In this document: piece after piece, positions 31,620 through 42,501 of the stretch | Layout: each line of letters starts with the position of its first letter | How positions within the stretch are numbered: position 1 is the first letter of the stretch | Origin: Pseudoips prasinana | Lineage: Eukaryota > Arthropoda > Insecta > Lepidoptera > Nolidae | Direction of reading: 5' to 3' | Assembly: GCA_951640165.1 (NCBI GenBank) | Contig: OX621263.1 | Span: forward strand, 8,934,001-8,998,000 | DNA length: 64,000 bases | Translations under genes and position numbers: made by a program | The notes under the pieces: model-generated | Databases searched by the model: none | Told to the model about the DNA's origin: nothing | Seen by the model: the letters and a program-made list of their open reading frames with translations, nothing else

Positions 31620-31845
31620 AATAACAACAAACTCTGTGTGCAAAGTGCAAAAACCAGTCTAATGGGGAAAAGTTTGCTTTGTATTGCTCCAAAGATTTAT
31701 AATAAAATACCAGAATTTATGAAGACTCGTACTACAAGTTTTCTTAAAACAAAAATGAAAAAGGTTTTGATTTGTAAAAGTTATTACAGCAGTAATGAAT
31801 TTCTAACTGATAATAATTTATTTGGACTTTTTTTTTGGATTTAAT
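31620..31845 (+). pseudogene. CR1/Jockey-group LINE ORF2 C-terminal relic
   Basis: Encodes SLLCIAPKIYNKIPEFMKT...SFLKTKMKKVL...YYSSNEFL, matching the tail pattern of LINE-3 (FYNKLPNDIRE...YYKISDYL). Stop TAA at 31845. Severely 5' truncated. Confidence 0.6.
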
Positions 31846-31867
31846 TATATAAATTTAGTACCTAATT

Positions 31868-32060
31868 GAAGTTATACTTCTTTTGGCGCGATGGAGAAAA
31901 ATGATGAGAGTGAATTTTTACGATGCGCGCGCACACCGACACCAAAAAATTTAACAGCATGAAGTTAGTTCTAGGTGGTATGAAAATTGATAACTATGTT
32001 CAAGTTGTATATTAAGAAGTATAACTTCTAACGCGTGTACATAAGTACACACAAGTTTTT
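31868..32060. mobile_element. MITE-F (GAAGTTATACTTC), copy 1
   Basis: Perfect 13-bp inverted ends GAAGTTATACTTC (31868-31880) and GAAGTATAACTTC (32016-32028). The further shared flank TAACGCGTGTACATAAGTAC runs to about 32060. Internal ATGATGAGAGTGAATTTTTA and GCGCGCGCACACCGACACC. Second copy 40843-41282. Confidence 0.7.
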
Positions 32061-32633
32061 TATTGACATTTTATTATTATTGTTTTAACTAGTGACAAAT
32101 TCTTAGAGATTATTTATTTAAATGGATGATATGATGATGATAATAATGAATTTGTATGTATGTACGCAATAATAAAAATGTATTTAAGTAATTTTGATAT
32201 GTCTTGTTAGGCAGATTTTGGTGGAACTTTAATTGTTTTTTGTTATCATGTATTACCCAAAATGAAATGAAATACATAATTTGATTAGATAATCCTATAC
32301 CTACTTTCTTATCGTATGGGCACCATGGACACCAGGGTAAGCACTACCCTGGTGTCAGAGTTATTCAAGCCGCCCTTTAGGCCTCTGATATGGCTAAGGA
32401 CTGTTACCTAATGGCTACAACCGGGATCGACAGCTTAACGTGCCCTCCGAAGCATAGAGATGCTCAGGATTTCAACCACTTTGGCGGTCACCAATCTATG
32501 GAGTAACCGTGAGTCTAGTTGCATCAGCTCACCAATCACTTAAGGATCGGTGACACTCGTTAGCGCATTTTATATATTTTGGCTATGATGGTCAGTCTTT
32601 ATGGAGACTAGCCATCTGCGAGAGACATTGTAG
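32061..32633. other. AT-rich spacer, then SINE-A-like body fragment
   Basis: From about 32330 the phrases GATCGACAGCTTAACGTGCC, CCTCCGAAGCATAG and ATGGAGACTAGCCATCTGCG echo the SINE-A body in reverse. Too diverged for firm limits. Confidence 0.4.
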
Positions 32634-32776
32634 TGTACAGACGCCAGCACATCAAGCTACCCCAATCTGTCTAATTTCCCCAATTGAAAGTGAACCTTAT
32701 GCTTCTGTGATAAAGTTGAAAATCTATGAAAGAAATTTGAAAGATTGGAGTAGCTGGATGTGCTGGCGTCTGTACA
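32634..32776. mobile_element. TGTACAGACGCC MITE, copy 2
   Basis: TGTACAGACGCCAGCACATC to GATGTGCTGGCGTCTGTACA, 143 bp. Inner AAAATCTATGAAAGAAATTTG in common with copy 1. Confidence 0.8.
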
Positions 32777-33085
32777 ACTGTGTTTACTCTGAGGAGTAAC
32801 TTAGGCTTCGTTTTAATCAGAAAATAATCTTTTAATTGAAAAAAAAAAAACTTCATAAACTAATTAACACGCGGACCAAGCGCGGATACAGCACTTGTCA
32901 ATAAAAATATAACTTAATTTGGAATAAGTTAATATTAAATTAAATAAAGTAGGTACCATAATAAAAAATGAACTAAAAAATTAAATTATCGACTGTTAGG
33001 CGGAACGAAGTTGGCTGGGTCAGCTAATTATAGATAAATTTTTACCGAAGGTCACTTTGTAAAATGTTTCTGGGCCGCCCTGGGC

Positions 33086-33223
33086 TTCAACGTTGACAAT
33101 CGCTTCCGAACCATTTATGACGTCACATGTGGTCATGGAAGTCGATTTAACGATTGCTTAAGTCATTTTTAACCTTTATTTATTTGAACGCCTTTCACCT
33201 AAATGATGTTCGGTGACTTAGCC
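33086..33223. mobile_element. Palindromic MITE (TTTGAACGCC family), right half
   Basis: From CTTCAACGTTGACAATCG to GGTGACTTAGCCGG; the left arm is missing. Confidence 0.7.
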
Positions 33224-33346
33224 GGTAGAGCCCCTGAGCCGCGGTTCCACCCAAGAAAGGTTCGGAGTCTGCGGTTGAATACGCTGCCGCCGAGGCAGTA
33301 ATTTGAATGTTTAATGTTCAACTAACCTTGGTTATCTGTAATAATA

Positions 33347-33428
33347 AAGCTTCATCATCATCATGTCAGGTGAAAAGGCGACCACTGTTGGACAAAGGCC
33401 TCCCCATAAGATCTCCACAACTGCCAGT
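33347..33428 (-). mobile_element. RTE LINE 3' end, distal part
   Basis: CATCATCATCATG tail then CCACTGTTGGACAAAGGCCT and GATCTCCACAACTGCCAGT. The upstream part of the same element lies at 34551-34630, displaced by an R1 insertion. Confidence 0.8.
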
Positions 33429-34538
33429 CTTTTTCTATTTTTTTTACGTGGTGCAAATGCCATTCGCACGTTGTGTAGGGCCGCGCACTAAAACCACCAC
33501 GGTAGCCAGCCTCACAGTGCCTGTAGCGGGGGCTCTGAGTACTCATGAACGATCTCGCCAGTACCCCCGCTGTACACTGAGCGTCCGCGAGACTCTCCCC
33601 CGGGGAGGGGAGAGGCCCGAATGCCTCCCCCCATCCTCATCACCTCTTCCCAGGACCGCTTATACAAGATGAGGCGTGCCCTTCCTCCAAACGCGAGCAA
33701 TCCCAGGGGCGGCGCCCAGCCGAGGAAAAGCCAGCGCCGGCGCCGATGAAGCGGACATTAGCGTCAATATCCGGTTCATCGGCGCTGTCTTGTTCTTCTA
33801 TGAGAGGGATCGTTGCGCTCCCTGTCGCGCTCGACGGCCTCCTTGAGCATAACAGCTTCACAGAAGGAGGCCACCGCGTTCCATCCAAATGTCACCGCCA
33901 GCACAGCCGAAACCACTGCTGGCAGCGAGAGGTCCAATCCTCTTTGAGCGACCAGGACTCGCCTCTCGGGGGCCCAGGCTGGGCCTCCTCCAGTGTATGT
34001 TGGGCCGAGTCCGGGCCGCCGCCACACCGAAGCACCTGTGTCCGGTGAGTATCTGTGTCAACCTGAAGGTTAGGCTGCCCCGTTTCCGGAGCAGCCATGC
34101 GTCAAACCATGACAGGACTGCAACGACAGAGCGTTGACGCAAGCCTCTCGGCAATTCAAGCAGCTCGCGCCAAATCTCTAAGGCCTGTCGGTGCGCGTCC
34201 CGCCGTACGTTTGTCCAGTCCGGTTGTTGGCCCCCGGCATCCGAGCGGACACGGACGAGATCATAAACTCTATCATCCAGGTCCGCCAGGATATCCAATG
34301 GCGGGAATCGTCCTAGTAAAGTCACCGCTTCGAAGGAGATCGTCCGGTATCCACGGACCACTCTGGTGGCAACCACCCGCTGCACGCTATTCAAAAGAGC
34401 TTTGCAGCGGGAAGCTCTCGCCATAGAGGGCCATAGACCGGATAACCCCACAGTAGAGGCGGCGGAATTCTTCCCAGGGTCCTCCGAGGTTGGGCAGCAG
34501 ACGCTGGAGTGCGCCTGCCGCTCCGCGAAGTCGGGGGA
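33429..34538 (-). mobile_element. R1-clade LINE nested in an RTE LINE
   Basis: 5'-truncated R1-clade element on the minus strand. Its 3' end has a short A-rich tail (plus-strand CTTTTTCTATTTTTTTT). The 12-bp sequence ACAACTGCCAGT stands on both sides (33417-33428 and 34539-34550), a target-site duplication. GC content is much higher than the surroundings. The 3' untranslated part (GCGTCCGCGAGACTCTC, AACGATCTCGCCAGTACCCC) recurs at 38467-38790. Confidence 0.85.
33776..34538 (-). pseudogene. R1-clade LINE ORF2 C-terminal region
   Basis: In broken minus-strand frames: LYCGVIRSMALYGE, ALLNSVQRVVATRVVRGYRT, FEAVTLLGRFPPL, RQALEIWRELLELP, GSLTFRLTQILTGHRCFG, then after a frameshift near 34030 SAQHTLEE, DLSLPAVVSAVL and GWNAVASFCEAVMLKE. 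This is the post-RT region of R1/TRAS/SART-type elements, including the remains of the C-terminal zinc knuckle (histidine in QHTLEE). At least two frameshifts. The RT catalytic core is not included. Confidence 0.8.
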
Positions 34539-34550
34539 ACAACTGCCAGT

Positions 34551-34630
34551 GTAGCGCTACCCATATCCAGCGGCTTCCAGCGACCGACCCTCACAAGGTC
34601 TTCGGTCCATCTTGTAGAGAGCCTATTATT
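34551..34630 (-). mobile_element. RTE LINE ORF2 end, proximal part
   Basis: Plus-strand GCGGCTTCCAGCGACCGACC and GGTCTTCGGTCCATCTTGTA are the reverse of the RTE RWTDDLV...GRRW region. It continues into 33428 once the R1 element is taken out. Confidence 0.75.
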
Positions 34631-34767
34631 CTTCAGTTAATAAAGCATATGTTTATTAAAGGTATTTTATAAAAATCTAAAGTATAAATACATGGATTTA
34701 CATCAACAATTTAAACGACAGGTACTTAAGATTGTATACATAATTATTTCTAGGTTTATTACCTAAA

Positions 34768-34935
34768 CTAATCGTGCTCCGCGGTTTTATCCGTGTTAAA
34801 ATTTATAACCTATGTTAATCCAGGGTGTCATCTAACTCCATACCAAATTTTATTGAAATTGCTCCAGCCGTTTGGACGTGAAAAAGTAACAAACATACAC
34901 ACTCACAAACTTTCGCCTTTATAATATTAGTGTGA
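34768..34935 (-). mobile_element. Helitron-like element H5
   Basis: Plus strand A|CTAATCGTGCTCCGCGG...TATAATATTAGTGTGA|T. The minus strand therefore starts TC and ends CTRR-like with an A|T target. Confidence 0.65.
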
Positions 34936-34996
34936 TATTTAAAACGTTCAATTAAAAGTATTCAAAATTTTCTTGTAATGTAACTTGTTGTGGTAA

Positions 34997-35257
34997 TCTA
35001 TACTAATATTATAAAGAGTTAACGTTTGTGAGTTTGTGATGTTGTAAGGGGTACTCTCTGGATCTACTGAACCGATTATCAAAATTATTTCACCAATAGG
35101 AAGCTACGCTATTGTAGTGTCATAGGCTATGAAAAATTCCAAAATTAATAACGCATCGTTACTTAAACTTGAATAATGTACCTAATCCAAGTTGCGGGAA
35201 AAACGGACTGGCACAAAAATATTTATGACGCGGAACGAAGTCCGCGGGCACTGCTAG
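34997..35257 (+). mobile_element. Helitron-like element H6
   Basis: A|TCTATACTAATATTATAAAG at the start. GCGGAACGAAGTCCGC hairpin, GGGCACTG and CTAG|T at the end. A textbook non-autonomous Helitron outline. Confidence 0.75.
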
Positions 35258-36017
35258 TGTTATATACTGTTATCAAGTACTCAATAGCCGCGCAACGGTC
35301 ATGACGTAGCTGCTATGTTATAATACTATTTTTACACTGTGATTATTTATTTGATTTGTGATTATTTATTTGATTAGTGATTATCATTTTATTAATTACC
35401 TACTATAATAATTCTATTATAATTTTACATCTTAACACTATTAATAATCGATAGTAGACTTTCAAATGGTTGTCACTGATAAAAATATAAATAGGGTAGG
35501 AGAGTTATTAAAGAGGCATTCTTTGTACGACGGTAGATGAGAACGTTATTCTGTTCGATTAAATATTGTGTGTGGAAAATATCTCGGAGTTTTAATGTGC
35601 AGAACCTACTAGTGCGTAATAATACTTTTGTTAATTGGCAATGGTAATGGTATACCTATATAAATAAAGCATATTATTAACAAAATAATATAAAAAATCT
35701 TCTTTGTATTATATATTATCGAGTATATCATTATCCAGAATTGGTTTATTAAATTCAATAATCTCTTCTTGAATCCCGAAGATGCCTCACTAGCGTACAA
35801 ACAAACCATGTGTATTTTTTGTCCTACGATTGTTACGCAACATCTGTTTGACTTAAAACAAACTATAATTTTTGATTTATAGTTACGACTTATTACATAA
35901 ACGGTACATTTAATTGTGTTAATTAAATGGCCTCTTTGCTACAAACAGCTTTAAATAGTTTTAGACTTGGAATAATTGTCTATGGACACCTACAGCAAAT
36001 GCTTTAAAGGTATATAC
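35258..36017. other. AT-rich stretch without recognised genes
   Basis: GTGATTATTTATTTGATT is repeated in tandem near 35338-35380. No gene or family identified. Confidence 0.35.
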
Positions 36018-36345
36018 TCTATGGATACCTACATGTATTATTATTATTATTAAACTCTTTATTGTAGAAAAAAAATATAAATCAGTACAAGAACAATAGA
36101 CATTAGAGAGAACAGTACAATTGGTGATCTTATCACTAAAATGTGATCTCTTCCAGAATATACTCTATGGATACCTACATGTACCTATTAATATTATTAT
36201 TAAACTCTTTATTGTACACCAACATATAAATCAGTACAAGAACAATAGACATTAGAGAGAACAGTACAATTGGCGGTCTTGTCACTAAAATGTGATCTCT
36301 TCCAGACAACCTACTTAGGAAACAGGAGAAAGGATACAGTCACGG
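36018..36345 (-). repeat. 146-bp tandem duplication of a LINE 3' end
   Basis: CTATGGATACCTACATGTA begins at 36019 and 36165 (period 146). Each unit holds ATTATTATTAAACTCTTTAT (reverse of an AATAAAGAG tail) and CAGTACAAGAACAATAGACA. The units end at CACTAAAATGTGATCTCTTC. Confidence 0.75.
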
Positions 36346-36619
36346 GTAGTTGCCGGTGTACAGAGTGTTTAAATAAGGCACCTACTCTTGGGTACACACT
36401 ACATACTAAAAAATAAATATGTGTGAGATTAAAATATGTATGAGATTTTGCAGGAACAAATCAGGACACTATAATAAATAATAATCACTGGGCCAAGGGT
36501 CGGATACAAAAGGTGGCAATAATGGGAACGGCACGCATTGTGAGGAGGTTCCTTACTCTGTTGCCCTGACCACCGGCGGCCTAGGGTGTCAAACCTCGCC
36601 GCTGTTGGAACTCTGTTTT

Positions 36620-36628
<9 letters not shown>

Positions 36629-36671
<43 letters not shown>
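36629..36671. repeat. (AT)n microsatellite
   Basis: Pure AT repeat of just over 40 bp. Confidence 0.95.
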
Positions 36672-36678
<7 letters not shown>

Positions 36679-36721
36679 TTCTTTTTGCATCAATTTTATA
36701 TGTTAAAAATAAGAATAATAA

Positions 36722-36970
36722 ATAAATAATTTGGAATAATAATAAAACTTTATTTCTGTCCAAAAGATAAGACCATCATTTTGTTTGTATTTTTTTAATT
36801 TTTTATGTAATAACTTCTTGCACAAACTTGTACAAAGGCGGACTTAATGCCAAAGGCATTCTCTACCAGTCAACCTTGGGGTGATGCAGAGAAAACATCG
36901 TAGGTTCACTAAAGTATCAAACTATTGTAGATGAGAAGATATAGAAGTTACATAAATTACACAGATACAT

Positions 36971-37039
<69 letters not shown>

Positions 37040-37205
37040 TTATATCTATAAATAAATAGAATAAATAAATTATATAATAAATAATACAACTGTAATATGA
37101 TATTAGCCATTTTTAAAAGATATGCGCAAGTTTTCTTTTTAACGAGTAACGACTCTTTGCCATCCTGATTTCCGGTGGAAGGGAGTTCCAAAGAAGAATC
37201 GATTG
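36722..37205 (-). mobile_element. CR1/Jockey-group LINE 3' end (GGACTTAATGCC family)
   Basis: The minus strand encodes SILLWNSLPPEIRMAKSRYS...KRKLAHIF near 37205-37130, the ORF2 C-terminus. A 3' untranslated region follows, containing an AT microsatellite (36975-37038) and GGACTTAATGCCAAAGG, ending AATAAAGTTTTATTATTATT. Confidence 0.7.
36975..37038. repeat. (AT)n microsatellite in LINE 3' region
   Basis: About 64 bp of AT repeat. Confidence 0.95.
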
Positions 37206-37286
37206 TACGACTTATTTGGTGTTAGTAACAATGGTGCTTATGTAAATAAGTAATGTTAGTTTTCAAACACACACAAAACACGTTTA

Positions 37287-37493
37287 GACTGCACGTGTGG
37301 GGTAGTGGTTAAGTCAATCGCCTCACCGCTTCGATCGCGGGTTTGAGTCCCGCGCTGGACAACTATTTGTGTGACCCATAAATACTCTAGTCTGAGTCTG
37401 AATGTAATTTGTGTCCGTCTATTAGATGTTTGTAAAGTACCCCGCGACACAGGGATTAGATTCCATAGTGAGGGCGTTGTCTTAAAAAAAAAA
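37287..37493 (+). mobile_element. tRNA-derived SINE-R, full copy
   Basis: Head GTGTGGGGTAGTGGTTAAG (A box TAGTGGTTA-like) and B box GGGTTTGAGTCCC. Body TTTGTGTGACCCATAAATA, GAGTCTGAATGTAATTTGTG, GTACCCCGCGACACAGGGAT, A10 tail. Other copies, mostly minus: 39306-39510, 40669-40770, 50435-50634, 50813-51010 and 51588-51795. Confidence 0.85.
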
Positions 37494-37652
37494 CAATATA
37501 CAGACAATAATAATTAACTAAGACCTAGGACTGTCTCCCCCCAGTATTCCCGAAAAAGACAGTCCCTTCTGGCAGCGATAATTTTTAGAATACTGTTGTT
37601 AGGTTCTACCATGCACCCGTTGCCATAGGGATGGCGCTTTCTTTCGCAAAAT

Positions 37653-37907
37653 GGCGGTCGCCGTAGCCTAGTTGGTAGTGCTCCTGCCTACGAAGCTGGT
37701 GGTCCTGGGTTCGAATACCGGTAAGTGCAAATATTTGTGTGATGAGCACGAATATTTGTTTCTGAGTCATGGATGTTTTCTATGTATTTAAGTATTTATT
37801 TATCTATATAAGTATGTATATCGTCGCCTGGTACCCATAGTACAAGCTTTGCTTAGTTTGGGGCTAGGATGTGTCATTGTCGCTACATATTATTTAAAAA
37901 AAAAAAA
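37653..37907 (+). mobile_element. SINE-M copy
   Basis: Head GCCGTAGCCTAGTTGGTAGT, B box GGTTCGAATACC (one change) and the full body, ending in an A-run at about 37896-37906. Confidence 0.85.
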
Positions 37908-38245
37908 CCATCTGTGCGAGCCTCTGCGAACATTCCCGAGGACTACCACGCGACGGCAGTCCCAACAGCACCCTAAAAGCATTATTATATTGAACACGTA
38001 TCTATTCTAATTATCTTTAGATGTGGTGCTTACCTATAAGTGGTCGCTATACTTGGATTATTTTATGTATATTTTGATTTCTCTGTGATTGTATTGTATA
38101 AGTTGCCGTTGGTGAGCCAAATAAATAAATAAATAAAATCTTAGCAATGGAACACTACTACTACCTACAATAAAATTTATAAAACAAGGAAAGTAGAAGC
38201 CACTGTCACTCTTGGCCGTTGACAGCGGTTCAGTATATGGACCGA

Positions 38246-38402
38246 CTAGCTGTGCCTTGCGGTTTTGCCCGCGTTAAACTTTATACATTATAGCCTATGT
38301 GTTAATCCAGGGTGTCAGCTAACTCCATGCCAAATTTTATTAAAATCGCTCCAGCCGTTTACACATGAAGAAGTTACAAACATACACACTCACACAGTGT
38401 GA
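38246..38402 (-). mobile_element. Helitron-like element H7
   Basis: A|CTAGCTGTGCCTTGCGG on the left, CACACAGTGTGA|T on the right. Confidence 0.7.
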
Positions 38403-38466
38403 TAAGTAATATCATGCTTGTAAATAGTACAGTAAGGTATAATTAACATAGGTATTAATAAAAAAG

Positions 38467-38790
38467 TGTCCCTGGGGCTGCTAGCGTTTGGAGGAGGGAA
38501 CGAGTGGAGTTCTTTTCCTCCGAGCGGCAGCGGTCCCGGGTAGGTTAACCTGCTGTAGCTCAGGTAACACGCTTGTGCGTACTGGGGAGGGAGGGGAGCC
38601 TTTGCGTGAGAGAGTGAGAGTCTCGCGGACGCTCAGTGTACAGCGGGGGTACTGGCGAGATCGTTCACGAGTACTCAGAGCCCCCGCTGCAGGCACTGTA
38701 AGGCTGGCTACCGTGGTGGTTTTAGTGGGTCGAGCCACACTCCACATGCGACTGGAGCATTTCCACCACGTAAAAAGAAAGGTATAATTA
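38467..38790 (+). mobile_element. R1-clade LINE 3'-untranslated fragment
   Basis: Matches the reverse complement of 33433-33700: GTCTCGCGGACGCTCAGTGT, AGCGGGGGTACTGGCGAGAT, CCACCACGTAAAAAGAAAGG. GC-rich island in AT-rich DNA. The open frames on both strands are not conserved coding sequence. Confidence 0.7.
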
Positions 38791-38819
38791 AGTGTACCTA
38801 CATGTACGCGGACTAAACT

Positions 38820-38962
38820 TGTACAGACGCCAGCACATCTAGCTACCCCAATCTGTCAAATTTCTTTTATAGATTTTCCACTTTATCACATAAGAATAAG
38901 GTTCACGTTCAGGTTGGGAGATTTGACAGATTTGGGTAGCTTGATGTGCTGGCTTCTGTACA
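38820..38962. mobile_element. TGTACAGACGCC MITE, copy 3
   Basis: TGTACAGACGCCAGCACATC to GATGTGCTGGCTTCTGTACA. The inner AAGGTTCACGTTC arm reads opposite to copy 2. Confidence 0.8.
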
Positions 38963-39305
38963 TTGGTAGCTTGTAGTGATATAGAACAGTTAGGAGCCAA
39001 GATGCAAGAAGGTTTTGAAGAAATAATTAAGTGGGCATTGTGGTGTATTTTAATTATATACTCTGTGCCAGTCTTCACTTGGAGTGTCTGTGGTTGAGGA
39101 TGTGCTGTGTGTCGATGGGAATAAAGAGAAGGCTGTACTCTGTGGTGTCGATTGTATTGAATGTTCTTAAATAATAAATGTGATTACAATATCCAAGTCT
39201 TTATATATATATATATATCAACGCAAATTAATTTTGGTCCTGCAAAACGTGCAAACACAATAGGCATAGGTATACATAGTGGCCATTAATGGCATAATAT
39301 ATATA
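38963..39305. other. Spacer
   Basis: Includes GTGTGTCGATGGGAATAAAG and TTAAATAATAAATGTGATTAC, resembling retroelement 3' signals. No gene. Confidence 0.35.
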
Positions 39306-39510
39306 TTATTTTAAAGACTACGCCCGCACTAAGGAATGTGATCTCTGTGTCGCGGGGTACTTTAAAAACATATAATAGACGGACACAAATTACATCCATA
39401 CTCAGAGCAACTATTTATGGGTCACACAAATAGTTGTCCGGCGCGGGAATCGAACCCGCGACACGAAGCGGCGAGACGACTGTCTTAGCTGCTGCGCCAT
39501 ACGTGCAGTC
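39306..39510 (-). mobile_element. SINE-R, full copy
   Basis: Reverse of the 37287 element: TTAAAGACTACGCCCGCACT at the left, B box as GGGAATCGAACCC, and the head end GCGCCATACGTGCAGTC. Confidence 0.85.
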
Positions 39511-39591
39511 AACAACGATATTCCCTCGGTGCTTTTGCAGCTGGCTTCTCTAGTTACAACTCTCTCGTTTTACGAGGCTCTAGCCTCATTG

Positions 39592-40051
39592 TATAATAAT
39601 AATAATATCTGGGGACAATCTCACACTGATCATCCTAGCCCCAAACTAAGCAAAGCTTGTACTATGGGTACCAGGCGACGATATACATACTTATATAGAT
39701 AGATAAATACTTATATACATAGAAAACATCCATGACTCAAACAAATATTCGTGCTCATCACATAAATATTTGCACTTACCAGAATTCGAACCCAGGACCA
39801 CCATATCATTCTGTTTCCAGCTTTGCTCTCAATGGAAGTGGAACTGCTTTTTTTCAACTCCTTCTTGTTACTTTCTGATTAAATTTGTTGCGGGATCCAA
39901 AACAGTCGAATCACTTCCCCAGGACATGCCTGAGCATCACCGCTCAGTGTCATTTCATATAACTCCTCTGTTGATGCTGGCCTACAGGAGTTGCAGTGGT
40001 GGGTAAGAGGGAGAGACTAGTCAAAAAGGTATCTATGTAGTATATAATAAT
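39592..40051 (-). repeat. Tandem duplication unit 1 (SINE-M plus unknown segment)
   Basis: About 456-460 bp unit: a minus-strand SINE-M (39592-39800) whose head is replaced after CCCAGGACCACC by an unrelated 240-bp segment (CATATCATTCTGTTTCCAGC ... AGAGACTAGTCAAAAAGGTA). The frame there is not recognised. Confidence 0.8.
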
Positions 40052-40511
40052 AATAATAATATCTGGGGACAATGTCACACAGATCACCCTAGCCCCAAAC
40101 TAAGCAAAGCTTGTACTATGGGTACCAGGCGACGATATACATACTTATATAGATAGATAAATACTTAAATACATAGAAAACATCCATGACTCAGAAACAA
40201 ATACCTATTCGTGCTCATCACACAAATATTTACACTTACCGGGATTCGAACCCAGGACCACCATATCATTCTGTTTCCAGCTTTGCTCTCAATGGAAGTG
40301 GAACTACTTTTTTTCAACTCCTTCTTGTTACTTTCTGATTAAATTTGTTGCGGGATCCAAAACAGTCGAATCACTTCCCCAGGACATGCCTGAGCACCAC
40401 CGCTCAGTGTCATTTCATATAACTCCTCTGTTGATGCTGGCCTACAGGAGTTGCAGTGGTGGGTAAGAGGGAGAGACTAGTCAAAAAGGTATATAAGTAT
40501 ATTAAGAACTG
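40046..40511 (-). repeat. Tandem duplication unit 2
   Basis: Direct repeat of 39592-40051 with few changes (for example GGAACTGCTTT/GGAACTACTTT). The identical chimeric junction shows that the duplication followed the SINE rearrangement. Confidence 0.8.
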
Positions 40512-40668
40512 TTCTTAGTAAATTTTACCATATAAATAGAATCTTAATTTTTTTTTCTTTCATTTATTTATTTCTCTCCTTAACACCAACCATTACAGGT
40601 CTTGACCTAATGCCATAGTGTTAGTATTATGATTATAAACAACTTATTGAACAAAATGTTTTAACTAA

Positions 40669-40770
40669 TTTATGGGTCACACAAATAGTTCTCCGGGTCC
40701 GGGTTGAAAAAGCACCCGCGACGCGAAGCGGCGAGGCGACTGTCTTAGCCGCTGCACCACACGTGCAGTC
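40669..40770 (-). mobile_element. SINE-R head fragment
   Basis: Contains TTATGGGTCACACAAATAG and the head end GCACCACACGTGCAGTC; about 100 bp. Confidence 0.7.
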
Positions 40771-40842
40771 AAAATAATTAACGAGGATAAACTAAAACTA
40801 CTAGAATAAACTATAAATAGAATAGAAAGAAAGAAAAGAAAG

Positions 40843-41282
40843 AAAAAACTTGTGTGTACTTATGTACACGCGTTAGAAGTTATACTTCTTTGGCGTATGG
40901 AAAAAAACACCAAAATAATATTTATTTATTCACACTGTTTAATTGTACGCTTACGAAACACGTGTTCTACATATAAAAATACTAGAATATACAACTTGAA
41001 CATAGTTATCAATTTTCATACCACCTAGAACTAACTTCATGCTGTTAAATTTAGGTGTCGGTGTGCGCGCGCATCGTAAAAATTCACTCTCATACCACCT
41101 AGAACTAACTTCATGCTGTTAAATTTAGGTGTCGGTGTGCGCGCGCATCGTAAAAATTCACTCTCATCATTTTTTCATCATTGGTGGTATGAAAATGTAT
41201 GAGAGTGAATTTAAAAAAAAAAATTTTTGTAAAAAATCACTCTCATCATTTTTCTCCATCGCGCCAAAAGAAGTATAACTTC
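40843..41282. mobile_element. MITE-F, copy 2 with internal 74-bp tandem duplication
   Basis: Ends CTTGTGTGTACTTATGTACA/GAAGTTATACTTC on the left and GAAGTATAACTTC on the right (to 41282). CATACCACCTAGAACTAACT occurs at 41017 and 41091 (period 74). Opposite orientation to copy 1. Confidence 0.75.
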
Positions 41283-42274
41283 AATAAAATAAATACATCC
41301 AGGAAATAAAAACAGTTGATAATAATTGATTTTGTTAGCAGGTAATCGCACAATGTGTTAGTAGGTACTTTGCATTAGCCGTATTAATAGTTAGTTACGA
41401 ACTAAGTTGTTACGGTCTTAGCTTCAAAATATACCAACCAATACTGGGAATAACTTAATGACCGCTATCTAAAAATTAAACTGAAATCAATGAACAAAAA
41501 CTGGGATCATGCTAAAAACTGTATAATACAAAAATAATTGGATCATGCTAAAAACTGCATAAAAATAATTGGATGATGCAAAAAACTAATCGTTATTATT
41601 TTATGGGGAGTTAGTTTTTTTTAAGTATTGTGCATGTTGATGGGCTACAAGTTCTTCAGTTTCATGGGGAAATTAAGCTCCTTAACTTATGTTCACTACT
41701 TACCTGTAAGTAGTGAACATAAACACCAGTTTATTTCCTTGTTTGTAACCATTGTTTTGTTTTACTTATTTTTGCAATAAAGTGTACTTCTTCTTCTTGT
41801 GTATAGAGCAGATAACTTAGAATATTAAAAAGAGTAGTGGACAGGAAAATTAAAGAGACATTTAAAGAGCATTATTAACAACTTTTTAAGCAATGTAGAA
41901 TTTTACGAGTTCATGAAAAGTTCCATACCTAAAATGGAAAGTTCAATGCCTCATATTAGTCTCATATTGACTAGATGTGACTTTTTTCGCGTTGGCGCCA
42001 AAACTATTTAATACACTTAGTACTACTTTCTGCCTACCTTCATCCCTCCAATGCTGGTGCATCCAGCGCAAAACGCGAGCAAAGCGAACAGCGTTTTCTG
42101 GTAGACATTGCCTCGAGACGTCTTCTACGCCCCCCACAGGATTCGATGGGTTGATGATACCTATCCTGAAATATGAATAGGAACCCACCAGTTTTTGCTT
42201 ATTTTTTGTGATAGGTACGTAACCTATCACTAAAAATAAGCAAAAACTGGTGCGTTCCTATTCATATTTAAGGA
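41283..42274. other. AT-rich stretch with small hairpins
   Basis: CTTATGTTCACTACTTACC hairpin near 41690-41725. GCGTTGGCGCCAAAAC near 41990 is a scrap of the GGCGCCAACGCGG family. A palindrome lies at 42168-42275 (CCTATCCTGAAATATGAATA / TATTCATATTTAAGG, with CCAGTTTTTGCTTATTTTT arms). No gene. Confidence 0.45.
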
Positions 42275-42501
42275 CTAACTGTGCCCCGCGGTTTTACCCG
42301 CGTTAAACTTTATAAATTTGAAGTAAATCCATGCAGTACTTTTTGAGTTTAGCCCGGACATACATACAGACAAACCGACAAAAATTCTTAAAACTATATT
42401 TTTGGCTTCAACGTCGATTGAAGATCACGCCTCAAGTATCCTTTTTAAAAAATATTCAATGTACAGTTTTGACTTTCCTACGATTTTATTATATGTATAG
42501 A
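42275..42501 (-). mobile_element. Helitron-like element H8
   Basis: A|CTAACTGTGCCCCGCGG on the left, TTATTATATGTATAGA|T on the right. Shares GAAGTAAATCCATGCAGTAC and CGGACATACATACAGACAAA with H9-H11 and H13. Confidence 0.7.

Noticed and set aside
33640..34600. Several overlapping frames on both strands as separate GC-rich genes
   Set aside because: Only the broken minus-strand frames show R1-clade LINE protein; the others are shadows of GC-rich codons.
38481..38787. Open frames on both strands
   Set aside because: The segment is the R1 LINE 3' untranslated region; the frames are not shared between its two copies.
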